A DNA stretch of 64,000 nucleotides from Aegilops tauschii subsp. strangulata (GCF_002575655.3 NC_053036.3:156588627-156652626), one strand, 5' to 3'; shown: positions 12,056 to 24,903, counted from the stretch's first letter. Notes: generated from the sequence alone by a model not told the origin. Made by a program: numbers and translations.

Positions 12056-12351
12056 TACTATTAATAGGGGATGAGGTGTTGCTTAATGAGGTTCTTGCTC
12101 AAAATGCTTAGTGATATGCTCGAAAATCCTCAACCACTTTCTCATATCCACATATGTCCCAAACCAAAAGTCAAACTCGGCCCTACCGAAACTTTCTATC
12201 CAGCGCCACCGAGTTCTCTTGAGATAGCCATTGCCACAAACCCTAGTCATTTCGGTCTCACCGATAGGGATCTTGGTTTCACCAAGATGGGATTGCAAAC
12301 TCTCTGTTTCCCTTCGTAACGTTTCGGTCTAACCGAGATGAGCGATTGGTC
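12056..12351 (+). repeat. Element A 3' LTR, segment 2
   Basis: Continues the LTR from the T after the Helitron. It carries two exact TCGGT-N3-ACCGA palindromes (12252, 12324). It ends in TGGTC (12347-12351), the left target-site duplicate of element B. Confidence 0.8.
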
Positions 12352-13933
12352 TGCTACCTCTTGAGCATGCGTTGGTTTTCCCTTGAAGAGGAAAGGGTGA
12401 TGCAGCAAAGTAGCGTAAGTATTTCCCTCATTTTTTTAGAACCAAGGTATCAATCCAGTAGGAGGCCACACGCAAGTCCCTCGTACCTACACAAAAAAAT
12501 AAGAACCTTGCAACCAACGGGATCAAGGGGTTGTCAATCCCTTCACGGCCACTTGCAAAAGTGAGATCTAATAGAGATGATAAGATAATATTTTTGGTAT
12601 TATTATGATAAAGATTGAAGGTAAAGATTGCAAACTAAACGGCGACAGAAATAGCTAGTTGACGGAAGATTAATATGATGGAAAATAGACCCGGGGGCCA
12701 TAGGTTTCACTACTGGCTTCTCTCAAGATAACATAAGTATTACGGTGGGTGAACAAATTATTGTTGAGCAATTGATAGAAAAGTGCATAGTTATGAGAAT
12801 ATCTAGGCATGATCATGTATATAGGCATCACGTGCGCAACAAGTAGACCGACTCCTGCCTGCATCTACTACTATTACTCCACACATTAACCGCTATCCAG
12901 CATGCATCTAGAGTATTAAGTTCATAAGAACGGAGTAACGCATTAGGCAAGGTGACATGATGTAGAGGGATAAACTCAAGCAATATGATATAAACCCCAT
13001 CTTTTTATCCTCGATGGCAACAATACAATACGTGTCATTTCCCCTTCTGTCACTGGGATCGAGCAATGCAAGATTGCACCCAAAGCTAAGAACTCCTCCC
13101 ATTGCAAGAAAGATCAATCTAGTAGGCCAAACCAAACTGATAATTCGAAGAGACTTGCAAAGATAACAAACCATACATAAAAGAATTCAGAGGAGATTCA
13201 AATATTGTTCATAGATAATCTTGATCATAAACCCACAATGGATTAGATCTCGACAAACACACCGTGAAAAAGAATTACATCGAATAGATCTCCAAGAAGA
13301 TCGAGGAGAACTTTGTATTGAGATCCAAAGAGAGAGAAGAAGCCATCTAGCTAATAACTATGGACCCGAAGGTCTGAGGTAAACTACTCACACATCATCG
13401 GAGAGGCTATGGTGTTGATGTAGAAGCCCTCCGTGATCGATTCCCCCTCCGGCGGAGTGCCGGAAAAGGCCCCGAGATGGGATCTCACGGGTACAGAAGG
13501 TTGCGGCGGTGGAAATAGGGTTCGTGGTGCTCCTGGTTAGTTTCGGGGTACATGGGTATATATAGGAGGAAGAAGTAGGTCGGTGGAGCTGCGAGGGGCC
13601 CACGAGGGTGGGGGGCGCGCCCGGGGGGCAGGCGCGCCTCCCTGCCTCGTGGCCTCCTCATTGATTTCTTGACGTCCACTCCAAGTCCTATGGATCACGT
13701 TTGTTCCAAAAATCACGCTCCCAAAGGTTTCAATCCGTTTGGACTCCGTTTGATATTCCTTTTCTGCGAAACACTGAAATAGGCAAAAAACAGCAATTTG
13801 CACTGGGCCTTGGGTTAGTAGGTTAGTCCCAAAAATAATATAAAAGTGTATAATAAAGCCCATTAAACATCCAAAACAGATAATATAATAGCATGGAACA
13901 ATAAAAAGTTATAGATACGTTGGAGACGTATCA
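12352..13933 (-). repeat. Element B 3' LTR
   Basis: A 1582-bp LTR from TG...CA (minus strand) with a TATA-like TATATATA at 13557-13564. It is directly followed on the plus strand by GCATCCCCAAG, the complement of the polypurine tract. Confidence 0.9.
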
Positions 13934-16688
13934 AGCATCCCCAAGTTAATTCCTCCTCGTCCTCGAGTAGGTAAATGATAAAAACAGAATTTTTGATGTG
14001 GAATGCTACCTAACATAATTTTCTAAGTAATTCTCTTTATTGTGGCATGAATGTTCAGATCCGAAAGATTCAAGATAAAAGTTTAATATTGACATAAAAA
14101 TAATAATACTTCAAGCATACTAACTATGCAATCATGTCTTCTCAAAATAACATGGCCAAAGAAAGTTCATCCCTACAAAATCATATAGTTTGGTCATGCT
14201 CCATTTTCGTCACACAAAAATGCTCTCATCATGCACAACCCCTATGACAAGCCAAGAAATTGTTTCATACTTTAGTAATCTCAACCTTTTTCAACTTTCA
14301 CGCAATACATGAGCGTGAGCCATGGATATAACACTATGGGTGGAATCGAGTATAATGATGGGGGTTATGTGGAGAAGACAAAAAAGGAGAAAGTCTCACA
14401 TTGACGCGGCTAATCAACGGGCTAGGGAGATGCCCATCAATTGATGTCAATGCAAGGAGTAGGGATTGCCATGCAATGGATGCAGTAGAGCTATAAATGT
14501 ATGAAAGCTCAACAAAAGAAACTAAGTGGGTGTGTATCCAACTTTCTTGCTCACGATGACCTAGGGCATTTGAGGAAGCCCATTGTTGGAATATACAAGC
14601 CAAGTTCTATAATGAAAAATTCCCACTAGTATATGAAAGTGACAAAACGAGAGACTCTCTATCATGAAGATCATGGTGCTACTTTGAAGCACAAGTGTGG
14701 AAAAAGGATAGTAGCATTGTCCCTTTTTCTTTTTTCTTTTTTGGGCCTTTTTTATTTGGCCTTTCTCATTTTTTTATTTGGGACAATGCTCTATTAATGA
14801 TGATCATCACACTTCTATTTCTTTACAACTCGATACTAGAACAAAATATGACTCTATAGGAATGCCTCCGGCGGTGTACCGGGATGGGCAATGAATCAAG
14901 AGTGACATGTATGAAATAATATGCATGGTGGCTTTGCCACAAATATGATGTCAACTACATGATCATGCAAGGCAAATTGACAATGATGAAGCGCGTCATA
15001 ATAAACGGAACGGTGGAAAGTTGCATGGCAATATATCTCGGAATGGCTATGGAAATGCCATAATAGGTAGGTATGGTGGCTGTTTTGAGGAAGATATAAG
15101 GAGGTTTATGTGTGATAGAACGTATCGTATCACGGGGTTTGGATGCACCGGTGAAATTTGCACCAACTCTCAAGGTGAGAAAGGTCAATGCACGGTACCG
15201 AAGAGGCTAGCTATGATGGAAGGGTGAGAGTGCGTATAATCCATGGAATCGACATTAGTCATAAAGAACTCACATACTTATTGCAAAAATCTACAAGTCA
15301 TCAAAAACCAAGCACTACGCGCATGCTCCTAGGGGGATAGATTGGTAGGAAAGGACCATCGCTCGTCCCCAGCCGCCACTCATAAGGATGACAATCAAAG
15401 AACACCTCATGTTTCAAATTTGTTACACAACGTTTACCATACGTGCATGCTACGGGACTTGCAAACTTCAACACAAGTATTTCTCAAATTCACAACTACT
15501 CAACTAGCACAACTTTAATATCACTATCTCCATATCTCAAAACAATCATCAAGTATCAAACTTCTCTTAGTATTAAATGCACTTATATGAAAGTTTTTAT
15601 TATATCCATCTTAGATGCCTATCATATTAGGACTAATTTTATAGCCAAAGCAAATTACCATGCTGTTCTAAAGGACTCTCAAAATAATATAAGTGAAGCA
15701 TGAGAGATCAATAATTTCTATAAAATAAAACCACCGTGCTCTAAAAGATATAAGTGAAGCACTAGAGCAAAATTATTTAACTCAAAAGATATAAGTGAAG
15801 CACATAGAGTATTCTAATAAATTTCGAATCATGTGTGTCTCTCTCAAAAGGTGTGTACAGCAAGGATGATTGTAGTGAACTAAAAAGCAAAGACTCAAAT
15901 CATACAAGATGCTCCAAGCAAAACACATATCATGTGGTGAATAAAAATATAGTTCCAAGTAAAGTTACCGATGAACGAAGACAAAAGAGGGGATGCCTTC
16001 CCGGGCATCCCCAAGCTTAGGCTTTTGGTTGTCCTTGGATTTTACTTTGGGGTGCCTTGGGCATCCCCAAGCTTAGGCTTTTGTCACTCCTTGTTCCATA
16101 ATCCATCAAATCTTTACCCAAAACATGAAAACTTCACAACACAAAACTTAACAGAAAATCTCATGAGCTCCGTTAGCGAAAGAAAACAAAACACCACTTC
16201 AAGGTACTGTAATGAACTCATTATTTATTTATATTGGTGTTAAACCTACTGTATTCCAACTTCTCTATGGTTCATAACCTCCGATACTAGCCATAGATTC
16301 ATCAAAATAAGCAAACAACACACGAAAAACAGAATCTGTCAAAAACAGAACAGTCTGTAGTAATCTGTATCAAACGCATACTTTCTGTAACTCAAAAATT
16401 CTACCAAAATAGGACGACCTAGATAATTTGTTTATTGATTTACTTCAATTGGAATCAGTATTTTATCACGTTCTGGTGATTTTTAACAATTGTTTTCATG
16501 AGCAGAAAGTTTTTGACTTTTTCAGCAAGATCAAATAACTATCATCCAAGATCCTATAGGTTTAACTTGGCACAAACACTAATTAAAACATAAAAACACA
16601 TATAACCAGATTATAGATCAAAGATTTATTACTAAACAGAAATAAAAAGCAAGAAATAAAATAAAATTGGGTAGCCTCCCAACAAGCG
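13934..16688 (-). other. Element B internal region downstream of its gene
   Basis: About 2.7 kb of AT-rich DNA between the 465-residue gene and the 3' LTR. It holds a poly-T/C tract (14720-14775). It also holds two copies of the polypurine-like motif (GCATCCCCAAGCTT on the plus strand at 16005 and 16061), echoing the real tract beside the LTR at 13935. I see no supported gene. The open frames here are short and not shared with element C. Confidence 0.6.
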
Positions 16689-18086
16689 CTATCGTTTAAC
16701 GCCCCTAGCTAGGCATTGCGATTTCGATGATGCTCGCATGACAGACAAGAATTGAAGCACAAAGAGAGCATCATAAAACACATGACAAACACATCTAAGT
16801 CTAACATGCTTCCTATGCATAGGCATCTTATAGGGAAACAAATTATCAAGGCAAGCAAAAACTAGCATATGCAAGGAAGCGGAAAGAAACTGTAGCAATC
16901 TCAACATAAAGAGAGGTAATTTAGTAACATGAAAATTTCTACAACCATATTTTCCTCTCTCATAATAATTACATGTAGGATCATAAGCAAATTCAACAAT
17001 ATAGCTATCACAAAACATATTCTTAACACGATCCACATGCATGCAAAGTTGACACTCTTCCAAAATAGTGGGATTAACATTAACTAAAGTCATGACCTCT
17101 CCAAACCCACTTTTATCAAAAATTTCATAAGATTTATCATACTCCAAAGTAGTGGGATCTAAAGTTGACACTCTTCCAAACCCACTTTCAATATTATTGC
17201 AAACATTATTATCAATCTCAAATTCATCATGGGGCTTAAATAAATTTTCTAGATCATAAGAAGAATCACCCCAATCATGATCATTGCAACATGTAGCAGA
17301 CATAGCAAAACTAGCATCCCCAAGCTTAGGGTTTTGCATATTATTAGCACAATTAACATCAAGAGAATTTATAGTAACATCATTGCAATCATGCTTTTCA
17401 TCGAAGGAACTATCAAGTATGGGTGCAATAGCAACGATCTCATGTTTAACATAAGGAACTATAGCAAATTCATCTTCATAAATATTGGCATCATGGCCAC
17501 AAGAATAGCAAGCATCATGTTCATCAAGGGATATTTCAATAAAATCATCGGAATCATAATTATCTATAGATTCATGCATATCATTATTTTCTTCAGAAGC
17601 AACGGTCGTTCTTTCAATAATTTCTTTGACATAGACATTATGAGCATAGTTTTCATAGCAATATTTAAGTATGTCAAAATTTTCAGATTCGTAGAGAGTA
17701 GTATAATACTTTTCAATCAAAGAAGCAACTTCATAAGCACCCTTAAAAGCAACAAATTCTTCAATTTGTTCAATATCGTAGTAACTATAAACACCCTTTG
17801 CATAGGAAGATAAGATTTCATTATCATTAAACTCACATAGGTAGGGAAGGTGTTTTTTAGGGTTCTTAGAGCAACAAGTAAAATCAGAAATTTCACAAAG
17901 ATTCCAAGCATAACACAACAATCTGTTTATTTGATCCCATAAGATTCTCCCTTTTTCAGAAAAACGGTGACGCACAAAATGAGCATGCTCATCTAAAGAT
18001 TTCCCATCAACTAGGCTAGTTGGGGTTTCAGCACGAGCGCATAAGGATCGAAGATGATCCAAGTAGAACACTTTAAGTGGATCCAT
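16689..18086 (-). CDS. Element B protein of unknown function, intact, 465 residues
   Basis: The ATG (18086-18084) lies about 210 bases from the primer site and the frame is open to 16689. No zinc knuckle, aspartic protease DSGA/DTGA, RT YVDD or integrase motif is present. The protein is acidic in the middle (many Asp, Glu, Asn) and has a degenerate internal repeat, SGFGRVSTL then SGFGEVMTL. A Cys-containing segment (ACYSCGHDA) lies near residue 195. Towards the C-terminus there is NYYERG, a hydrophobic stretch (LFMLRLLQFLSASLHMLVFAC) that could be a membrane segment or a buried helix, then PMHRKHVRLRCVCHVFYDAL. The C-terminal 200 residues are clearly homologous to the element C protein (21397-22368), including both SGFG motifs. 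Conservation between two non-autonomous elements suggests a role in their own spread, such as a capsid substitute or RNA binding, but this is not shown. Confidence 0.7.
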   Translation of the reverse strand: MDPLKVFYLDHLRSLCARAETPTSLVDGKSLDEHAHFVRHRFSEKGRILWDQINRLLCYAWNLCEISDFTCCSKNPKKHLPYLCEFNDNEILSSYAKGVYSYYDIEQIEEFVAFKGAYEVASLIEKYYTTLYESENFDILKYCYENYAHNVYVKEIIERTTVASEENNDMHESIDNYDSDDFIEISLDEHDACYSCGHDANIYEDEFAIVPYVKHEIVAIAPILDSSFDEKHDCNDVTINSLDVNCANNMQNPKLGDASFAMSATCCNDHDWGDSSYDLENLFKPHDEFEIDNNVCNNIESGFGRVSTLDPTTLEYDKSYEIFDKSGFGEVMTLVNVNPTILEECQLCMHVDRVKNMFCDSYIVEFAYDPTCNYYERGKYGCRNFHVTKLPLFMLRLLQFLSASLHMLVFACLDNLFPYKMPMHRKHVRLRCVCHVFYDALFVLQFLSVMRASSKSQCLARGVKR

Positions 18087-18297
18087 ATCAATAGATTTTT
18101 AGCAAGCAAAGATGCAAGCAAATAGAAGGTACGTGGAAACACAAACAAAAAGACATACAAGAAGAAGGTGAAGAAAAGGCAAAGGTGAAGTGGGGGAGAG
18201 GAAAACGAGAGGCAAATGGCAAATAATGTAATGCGAGGGATAAGAGTTTGTGATGGGTACTTGGTATGTCTTGACTTGACTCGACTTGGCGTAGATC

Positions 18298-18315
18298 TCC
18301 CCGGCAATGGCGCTA
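18298..18315 (-). other. Element B primer-binding site
   Basis: On the minus strand, AGCGCCATTGCCGGGGAG lies about 11 bases inside the LTR end (18327). It corresponds to TGGCGCCGTTGCCGGGGA in element C, with a few changes. The tRNA is not assigned. Confidence 0.65.
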
Positions 18316-18326
18316 GAAATCCTTGT

Positions 18327-19588
18327 TGCTACCGCTTGAGCATGCGTTGGTTTTCCCTTGAAGAGGAAAGGGTGATGCAGCAAAGTAGCGTAAGTATTTC
18401 CCTCAGTTTTTGGGAACCAAGGTATCAATCCTGTAGGGGGCCACACGCAAGTCCCTCGTACCTACACAAACAAATAAGAACATTGCAACCAACGCGATAA
18501 AGGGGTTGTCAATCCCTTCATGGCCACTTGCAAAAGTGAGATCTGATAGAGATGATAAGATAATATTTTTGGTATTTTTATGATAAAGATTGAAATGAAA
18601 GATTGCAAAATAAACGGCGATAGAAATAGCTAGTTGACGGAAGATTAATATGATGGAAAATAGACCCGGGGGCCATAGGTTTCACTAGTGGCTTCTCTCA
18701 AGATAGCATAAGTATTAAGGTGGGTGAACAAATTATTGTCGAGCATATGATAGAGGAGTGCATAGTTATGAGAATATCTAGGCATGATCATGTATATAGG
18801 CATCACGTCCGCAACAAGTAGACCGACTCCTGCCTGCATCTACTACTATTACTCCACACATCGACCACTATCCAGCATGCATCTAGAGTATTAATTTCAT
18901 AAGAACAGAGTAACGCATTAGGCAAGATGACATGATGTAGAGGGATAAACTAGGGCAATATGATATAAACCCCATCTTTTTATCCTCGATGGCAACAATA
19001 CAATACGTGTTGTTTCCCCTTCTGTCACTGGGATCGAGCAACGCAAGATTGAACCCAAAGCTAAGCACTTCTCCCATTGCAAGAAAGATCAAACTAGTAG
19101 GCCAAACCAAACTGGTAATTCCAAGAGACTTGCAAAGATAACAAATCATACATAAAAGAATTCAGAGGAGATTCAAATATTGTTCATAGATAATCTTGAT
19201 CATAAACCCATAATTCATCGGATCTCGACAAACACACCGCAAAAAGAATTACATCAAATCTCCAAGAAGATCGAGGAGAACTTTGTATTGAGATCCAAAG
19301 AGAGAGAAGAAGCCATCTAGCTAATAACTATGGACCTGAAGGTCTGAGGTAAGCTACCCACACATCATCGGAGAGGCTATGGTGTTGATGTAGAAGCCCT
19401 CCGTGATCGATTCCCCCTCCGGTGGAGCGCCGGAAAAGGCCCCAAGATGGGATCTCACGGGTACACAAGGTTGCGGCGATGGAAATAGGGTTTCGTGGTG
19501 CTCTTGGTTGGTTTTGGGGTACATGGGTATATATAGGAGGAAGAAGTAGGTCGGTGGAGCTGCGAGGGGCCCACGAGGGTGGGGGCGC
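18327..19588 (-). repeat. Element B 5' LTR, segment 1 (interrupted by element C)
   Basis: Aligns with 12352-13620. TATA-like TATATATA at 19528-19535. The last five bases, GGCGC (19584-19588), are repeated at 53221-53225 after element C. Confidence 0.9.
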
Positions 19589-21271
19589 TGATACGTCTCC
19601 AACGTATCTATAATTTATGAAGTATTCATGATATTATATTATCCTTCTAGGATGTTTTATATGCATTTATATGCTATTTTATATGATTTTTGGGACTAAC
19701 CTATTAACCTAGAGCCCAGTGCTAGTTTTTGTTTTTTCCTTATTTTTGAGTATCGCAGAAAAGGAAAACCAAACGGAGTCCAATTGACCTGAAACTTGAC
19801 AGAGCTTATTTTCGGACCAGAAGAAGGCCATGGAGTAAAAGAGTTGGGCCAGAAGAGTCCCAGGCTTCCCACGAGGGTGGGAGGCGCGCCCACCCCCCTG
19901 GGCGTGCCCCCTACCTCATGGACAACCCGGTGACCCCCCTGACTTGTTCTCGATGCCAAAACCTCTTATATATACAGAAACCCCCAGAACATAACCTAGA
20001 TAGGGAGTTCCGCCGCCGCAAGCCTCTGTAGCAACCAAAAACCAATCGGGGCCCTGTTCCGGCACCCTGCCGGAGGGGGGATCCCTCACCGGTGGCCATC
20101 TTCATCATCCCAAGTCTCTCCATGACGAGGAGGGAGTAGTTCACCCTCGGGGCTGAGGGTATGTACTAGTAGCTATGTGTTTGATCTCTCTCGTATTCTT
20201 GATTTGGCACGATATTGATGTATCGCGAGCTTTGCTATTATAGTTGGATCTTATGATGTTTCTCCCCCTCTACTCTCTTGTAATGGATTGAGTTTTCCCT
20301 TTGAAGTTATCTTATCGGATTGAGTCTTTAAGGATTTGACAACACTTGATGTAGGTCTTGCGTGGGATACCCGTGGTCACAATGGGGTATTCTATTGATT
20401 CACTTGATGTATGTTTTGGTGATCAACTTGCGGGTTCCGTGACCTTGGGAATCTATGCATAGGGTTTGGCACACGTTTTCGTCTTGACTCTCCGGTAGAA
20501 ACTTTGGGGCACTCTTTGAAGTACTTTGTGTTGGTTTAAATAGATGAATCTGAGATTGTGTGATGCATATCGTATAATCATACCCACGGATACTTGAGGT
20601 GACATTGGAGTATCTAGGTGACATTAGGGTTTTGGTTGATTTGTGTCTTAAGGTGTTATTCTAGTACGAACTCTATGATAGATCGAACGGAAAGAATAGC
20701 TTCGTGTGATTTAACTACGGACTCTTGAATAGATCGATCAGAAAGGATAACTTTGAGGTGGTTTCGTACCCTACCATAATCTCTTCGTTTGTTCTCCGCT
20801 ATTAGTGACTTTGGAGTGACTCTTTGTTGCATGTTGAGGGATAGTTATATGATCCAATTATGTTATTATTGTTGAGAGAACTTGCACTAGTGAAAGTATG
20901 AACCCTAGGCCTTGTTTGCTAGCATTGCAATACCTTTTACGCTCACTTTTATTATTAGTTACCGTGCTGTTTTTATATTTTCAGATTACAAATACTCATA
21001 TCTATCATCCATATTGCACTTGTATCACCATCTCTTCGCCGAACTAGTGCACCTATACAATTTACCATTGTATTGGGTGTGTTGGGGACACAAGAAACTC
21101 TTTGTTATTTGGTTGCAGGGTTGTTTGAGAGAGACCATCTTCAACCTATGCCTCCCACGGATTGATAAACCTTAGGTCATCCACTTGAGGGAAATTTGCT
21201 ACTGTCCTACAAACCTCCGCACTTGGAGGCCCAACAACATCTACAAGAAGAAGGTTGTGTAGTAGACATCA
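19589..21271 (+). repeat. Element C 5' LTR
   Basis: TG...CA borders. A TATATATA box at 19967-19974 sits about 380 bases in, which would place the RNA start near 20000. The primer site follows at 21282. Confidence 0.9.
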
Positions 21272-21281
21272 AGCTCTTTTC

Positions 21282-21299
21282 TGGCGCCGTTGCCGGGGA
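21282..21299 (+). other. Element C primer-binding site
   Basis: TGGCGCCGTTGCCGGGGA, ten bases after the LTR end. It is shared in altered form with element B. The tRNA is not assigned. Confidence 0.75.
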
Positions 21300-21396
21300 G
21301 GTGAGTTCTTGAAGGTATATCTTTAGATCTTGCAATCGAATCTTTTAGTTTCTTGTTTTATCACTAGTTTAGTTTATAAAAGAAAACTACAAAAAA

Positions 21397-22368
21397 ATGG
21401 AATTGAGGATGCCTCATATGCTTCATCTTTTTAATGTCTTTCGTGAAATTAAGGATTCCGATAATTGTGCTCAAGTGCTAGAAGAAGAATGCATTAGAAT
21501 GTTTGGCACTAAATATTTGAATGATGAGAATGATTGCAATGTTGTTAGTATGAATTCCTTGAATATCCATGATGCTAATGATATGCAAAGCCACAATCTT
21601 GGGGAAGCTATGTTTGATTAAGATGATATTTTTTGTCCCCCAAGTTTTGATGAGCAAATTTATTATGATGAAAGCATGCCTCCTATTTATGATGATTATA
21701 TTGATCAAAGTGGGTTTGGAAGAGTTTCAACTTTAGGAAGTAATGATCCCACTATTTTGGAGGGTGTTGAATCTTATTGTGATAATTATGAAAGTGGATT
21801 TGGAGAGGTCATGACTTTATTTAGTGATGAATCCACTATTTCGGAAGAGGTTCCAATTGATTATGAGAATAAAGTTGCTATCTATGATGATTATTGTGAT
21901 GACATGTATGCTATAAAGAATAATTATAACCATGAAACTTGTCATCATGATTTTAATTTTCAATTGGATTATGCTTCACATGATATTTATTTTGTTGAGT
22001 TTGCTCCCACTACTATTGATGAGAATAAATTTGCTTATGTGGAGAGTAGTAAAATTTCTATGCAAGTATATCATGAAAAGAATGCTTTATGTGCTAGTTA
22101 TATGGTTGAATTCATTCATGATGCTACTGAAAATTATTATGAGAGAGGATCATATGCTTCTACATATTGCAATAATATCAAGTTTCCTCTCTATGTGTTG
22201 AAAATCTTGAATATTTGCTTGTTTTACCTTCTTATGCTAGTTGTTTCATGTTCCCATAAATTGTTTGATCACAAAATCCCTATGCATAGGAAGTGGGTTA
22301 GACTTAAATGTGTTAGTCATATTCTTCATGATGCTCTCTTTATGTTTCAATTCTTATCTTTTATGTGA
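21397..22368 (+). pseudogene. Element C protein of unknown function, one premature stop
   Basis: The ATG at 21397 opens a frame that stops at TAA 21619-21621 and continues in the same frame to TGA at 22366-22368, 323 codons in all. From about residue 45 it parallels the element B protein. NSLNIHDANDMQ matches NSLDVNCANNMQ in B, and then come two SGFG motifs (SGFGRVSTL, SGFGEVMTL). NYYERGSY, a hydrophobic stretch and PMHRKWVRLKCVSHILHDAL complete the match. The N-terminal part found in B (about 190 residues) is missing here. After the stop, both elements have a conserved stretch, CTAGCTAGGGGCGTTAAAC. The protein has no known retroelement enzyme motif. Confidence 0.65.
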
Positions 22369-24202
22369 GCATCATTAAAATCATCATGCCTAGCTAGGGG
22401 CGTTAAACGTTAGCGCTTGTTGGGAGACAACCCAATATTTACCGCTAATGTTTTTGTGTGTCCACATGATTAAGATACTGTAGTAATCATGTTTTATAGC
22501 TTTTGTTTCAATAAAGTGCCAAGTAGAACCTTTGGGAAGACTTGGGTGGAAGTTAATGTGATCTTGCTGTAAAAAACAGAAACTTTTGCGCTCATGAGAT
22601 TAGCTGCCATTTTTTTACTGGAGAGTGATTTTAGGTTGATTATTTTTGAAGATGATTAATAGACAAATTCCTCAGGTCCACCAATTTATTTCAGAATGTT
22701 TGGAGTTACAGAAGTATTCGAATGATACAGATTACTACAGACTGTTCTGTTTTTGACAGATTCTGTTTTCTATGTGTTGTTTGCTTATTTTGATGAATCT
22801 ATGAGTAGTATCGGAGGGTATGAACCATAGAGAAGTTGGAATACAGTAGATATTACACCAATATAAATAAAGAATGAGTTCATAACAGTACCAAAAGTGG
22901 TGATTTTATTTTCTTATACTAACGGAGCTTACGAGTTTTCTGTTGAGTTTTGTGTTGTGAAGTTTTCAAGTTTTGGATAAAAATTCGATGGACTATGGAA
23001 TAAGGAGTGGCAAGAGCCTAAGCTTGGGGATTCCCAAGGCACCCCGAGGTAATATTCAAGGACAACCAAGAGCCTAAGCTTGGGGATGCCCCGGATGGCA
23101 TCCCCTCTTTCGTCTTCGTTCATCGGTAATATTCAAGGACAACCAAGAGCCTAAGTAAATTTGCATGTGCCAAACTCTAAACCTTCAAATAATAATCTGT
23201 TTTGTATGCCCGAATCGCTCATGTAGCGACTAGGGGCTGTCAGTATCTTACATGCTAGGTGGGTTATTCTCATGATGAGTGGACTCCGCTGATCATTCAC
23301 AAGAAAATGGCTGGTAACTGGGATGCCTAGTCCTATGATCAAAAACAAATTCGCAAATAATTTAAACAAAACTCCCCCAGGATTGTTGATAGTTGGACGG
23401 CACCCATTGTTTCGGACAAGCCGTGGAGTGTGATTGTTGGTGGAGGGGGAGTAAAATCTTTACCTTTCTGTTTGGGAACTGCCTATAATGTATCTAGTAT
23501 GGAAGATATTGGGAACTCTTGGTCGTTATGTTGACAATGAAAGCATACCTCTCAAAATTATTTTCATCTCTATTTTAGCTTCGAGCTCTGGCACCTCTGC
23601 AAATCCCTGCTTCCCTCTGTGAAGGGCCTATCTTTTACTTTTATGCAAGAGTCAGTAGTATTCCTTCTCATTCCAACCTACTTTTTAGTTGGCAAGCATC
23701 ATGTGGTGGAGAAAGATCTAAGCATATAAGGCCATTCAAATATATTTGATCATGAATTATTATTGTTTACAATTATCTATATGATAAATAAGTTGGGAGG
23801 CGAAACATTAAGCCCCTATCTTTCTCTGTGTTCGATGGATGCTATTTTTTCTAAAAGTATGCTTTGAGTGGTAGCAATCATGGAAGACTATATGATAGTT
23901 GAGTATGTGGGATTTGCTAAATCAAAGCTCTTACATAGACCCTTCCTGGAAATAAGATGAATTGCAATTGTTTGATGACTGAGAACTGTTTGTTATTTTC
24001 AAAGAAAGTTTATGATCTGTACTTTAACATGTGAATAGCTTGTTACTTGATCATGAGAAACATTATGATATGAGCTACTGTTATGACATATAATGATGCT
24101 AGGAAAGGTGATTGAAATTATCATTGATCAACCTTGTGCACCTGGTAGCATTCACACTTCATGAGAAACTCGAGGACGACCAGGAATTAAGCTTGGGGAT
24201 GC
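22369..24202 (+). other. Element C internal region downstream of its gene, with repeated polypurine-like motifs
   Basis: AT-rich, no supported gene. AAGCTTGGGGAT occurs at 23020 and 23076 and again as the real polypurine tract at 24189-24202, directly before the 3' LTR. Parts are homologous to the matching region of element B, for example around 22790-23000. Confidence 0.65.
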
Positions 24203-24388
24203 TGATACGTCTGCAACGTATGTATAATTTGTGAAGTATTCATGCTATTATATTATCCTTCTAGGATGTTTTGTATGCATTTATATGCTATTTTATATGA
24301 TTTTTGGGACTAACCTATTAACCTAGAGCCCAGTGCCAGTTTCTGTTTTTTCCTTGTTTTTGAGTATCGCAGAAAAGGAAAACCAAAC
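24203..24388 (+). repeat. Element C 3' LTR, segment 1
   Basis: Starts TGATACGTCTGCAACGTATG after the polypurine tract. It ends in CAAAC (24384-24388), the target duplicate of element D1. Confidence 0.95.
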
Positions 24389-24903
24389 TGTTGAGGATAT
24401 AGACCTTGGAGTCACCCGCCAGGATGGCCGGGTTACTCCAAGGGTCATTACCAGAAGCCCGGAGCTAAGTTTCAAGATAATGGGCCAGAGATGGGCTGAG
24501 ACCCGGATATGGCTTAAAGCCCGTAGTTACAATCATTGTTATAGTAGACTTGTAGTGTAAGGCAAGTATTGATTAGAGTCCGAGCCGGACGCTCTTATGA
24601 GCCGGCCGGGACTCTAAGGGCTGCTGGGCGTCAGCCTCCCTATATAAAGGGAGGACCCGGCAGCGGTTCAAGGGCGACAACAATCTCTCCGAGAGCCGGG
24701 ATAGCTGTTTAGCTCCCTGGCGATTGTAACCCTAATCAATAACACCTCGAACTGGACGTAGGCTTTTACCTTCACCGTAAGGGGCCGAACCAGTATAAAC
24801 CCTCGTGTTCCTTGTCCCGCATAACCCCTTCAAGCTTCCCAGTTGCGATGGCTCCACGACTAAGTCCTAGCCCAAGGACATCTGCCGTGACAATTCCACG
24901 ACA
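24389..24903 (+). repeat. Element D1 5' LTR
   Basis: Borders TGTTGAGG...CCACGACA. TATATAAA at 24641-24648 is the likely promoter, with transcription starting near 24675. Confidence 0.95.
24641..24648 (+). promoter_or_regulatory. Element D1 LTR TATA box
   Basis: TATATAAA followed by a GGGAGG leader. It is present unchanged in the 3' LTR at 37140-37147. Confidence 0.75.

Noticed and set aside
17277..17813. 178-codon plus-strand frame opposite the element B gene
   Set aside because: Shadow of the minus-strand gene. Ile/Asn-rich, as expected from reverse reading of AT-rich codons.
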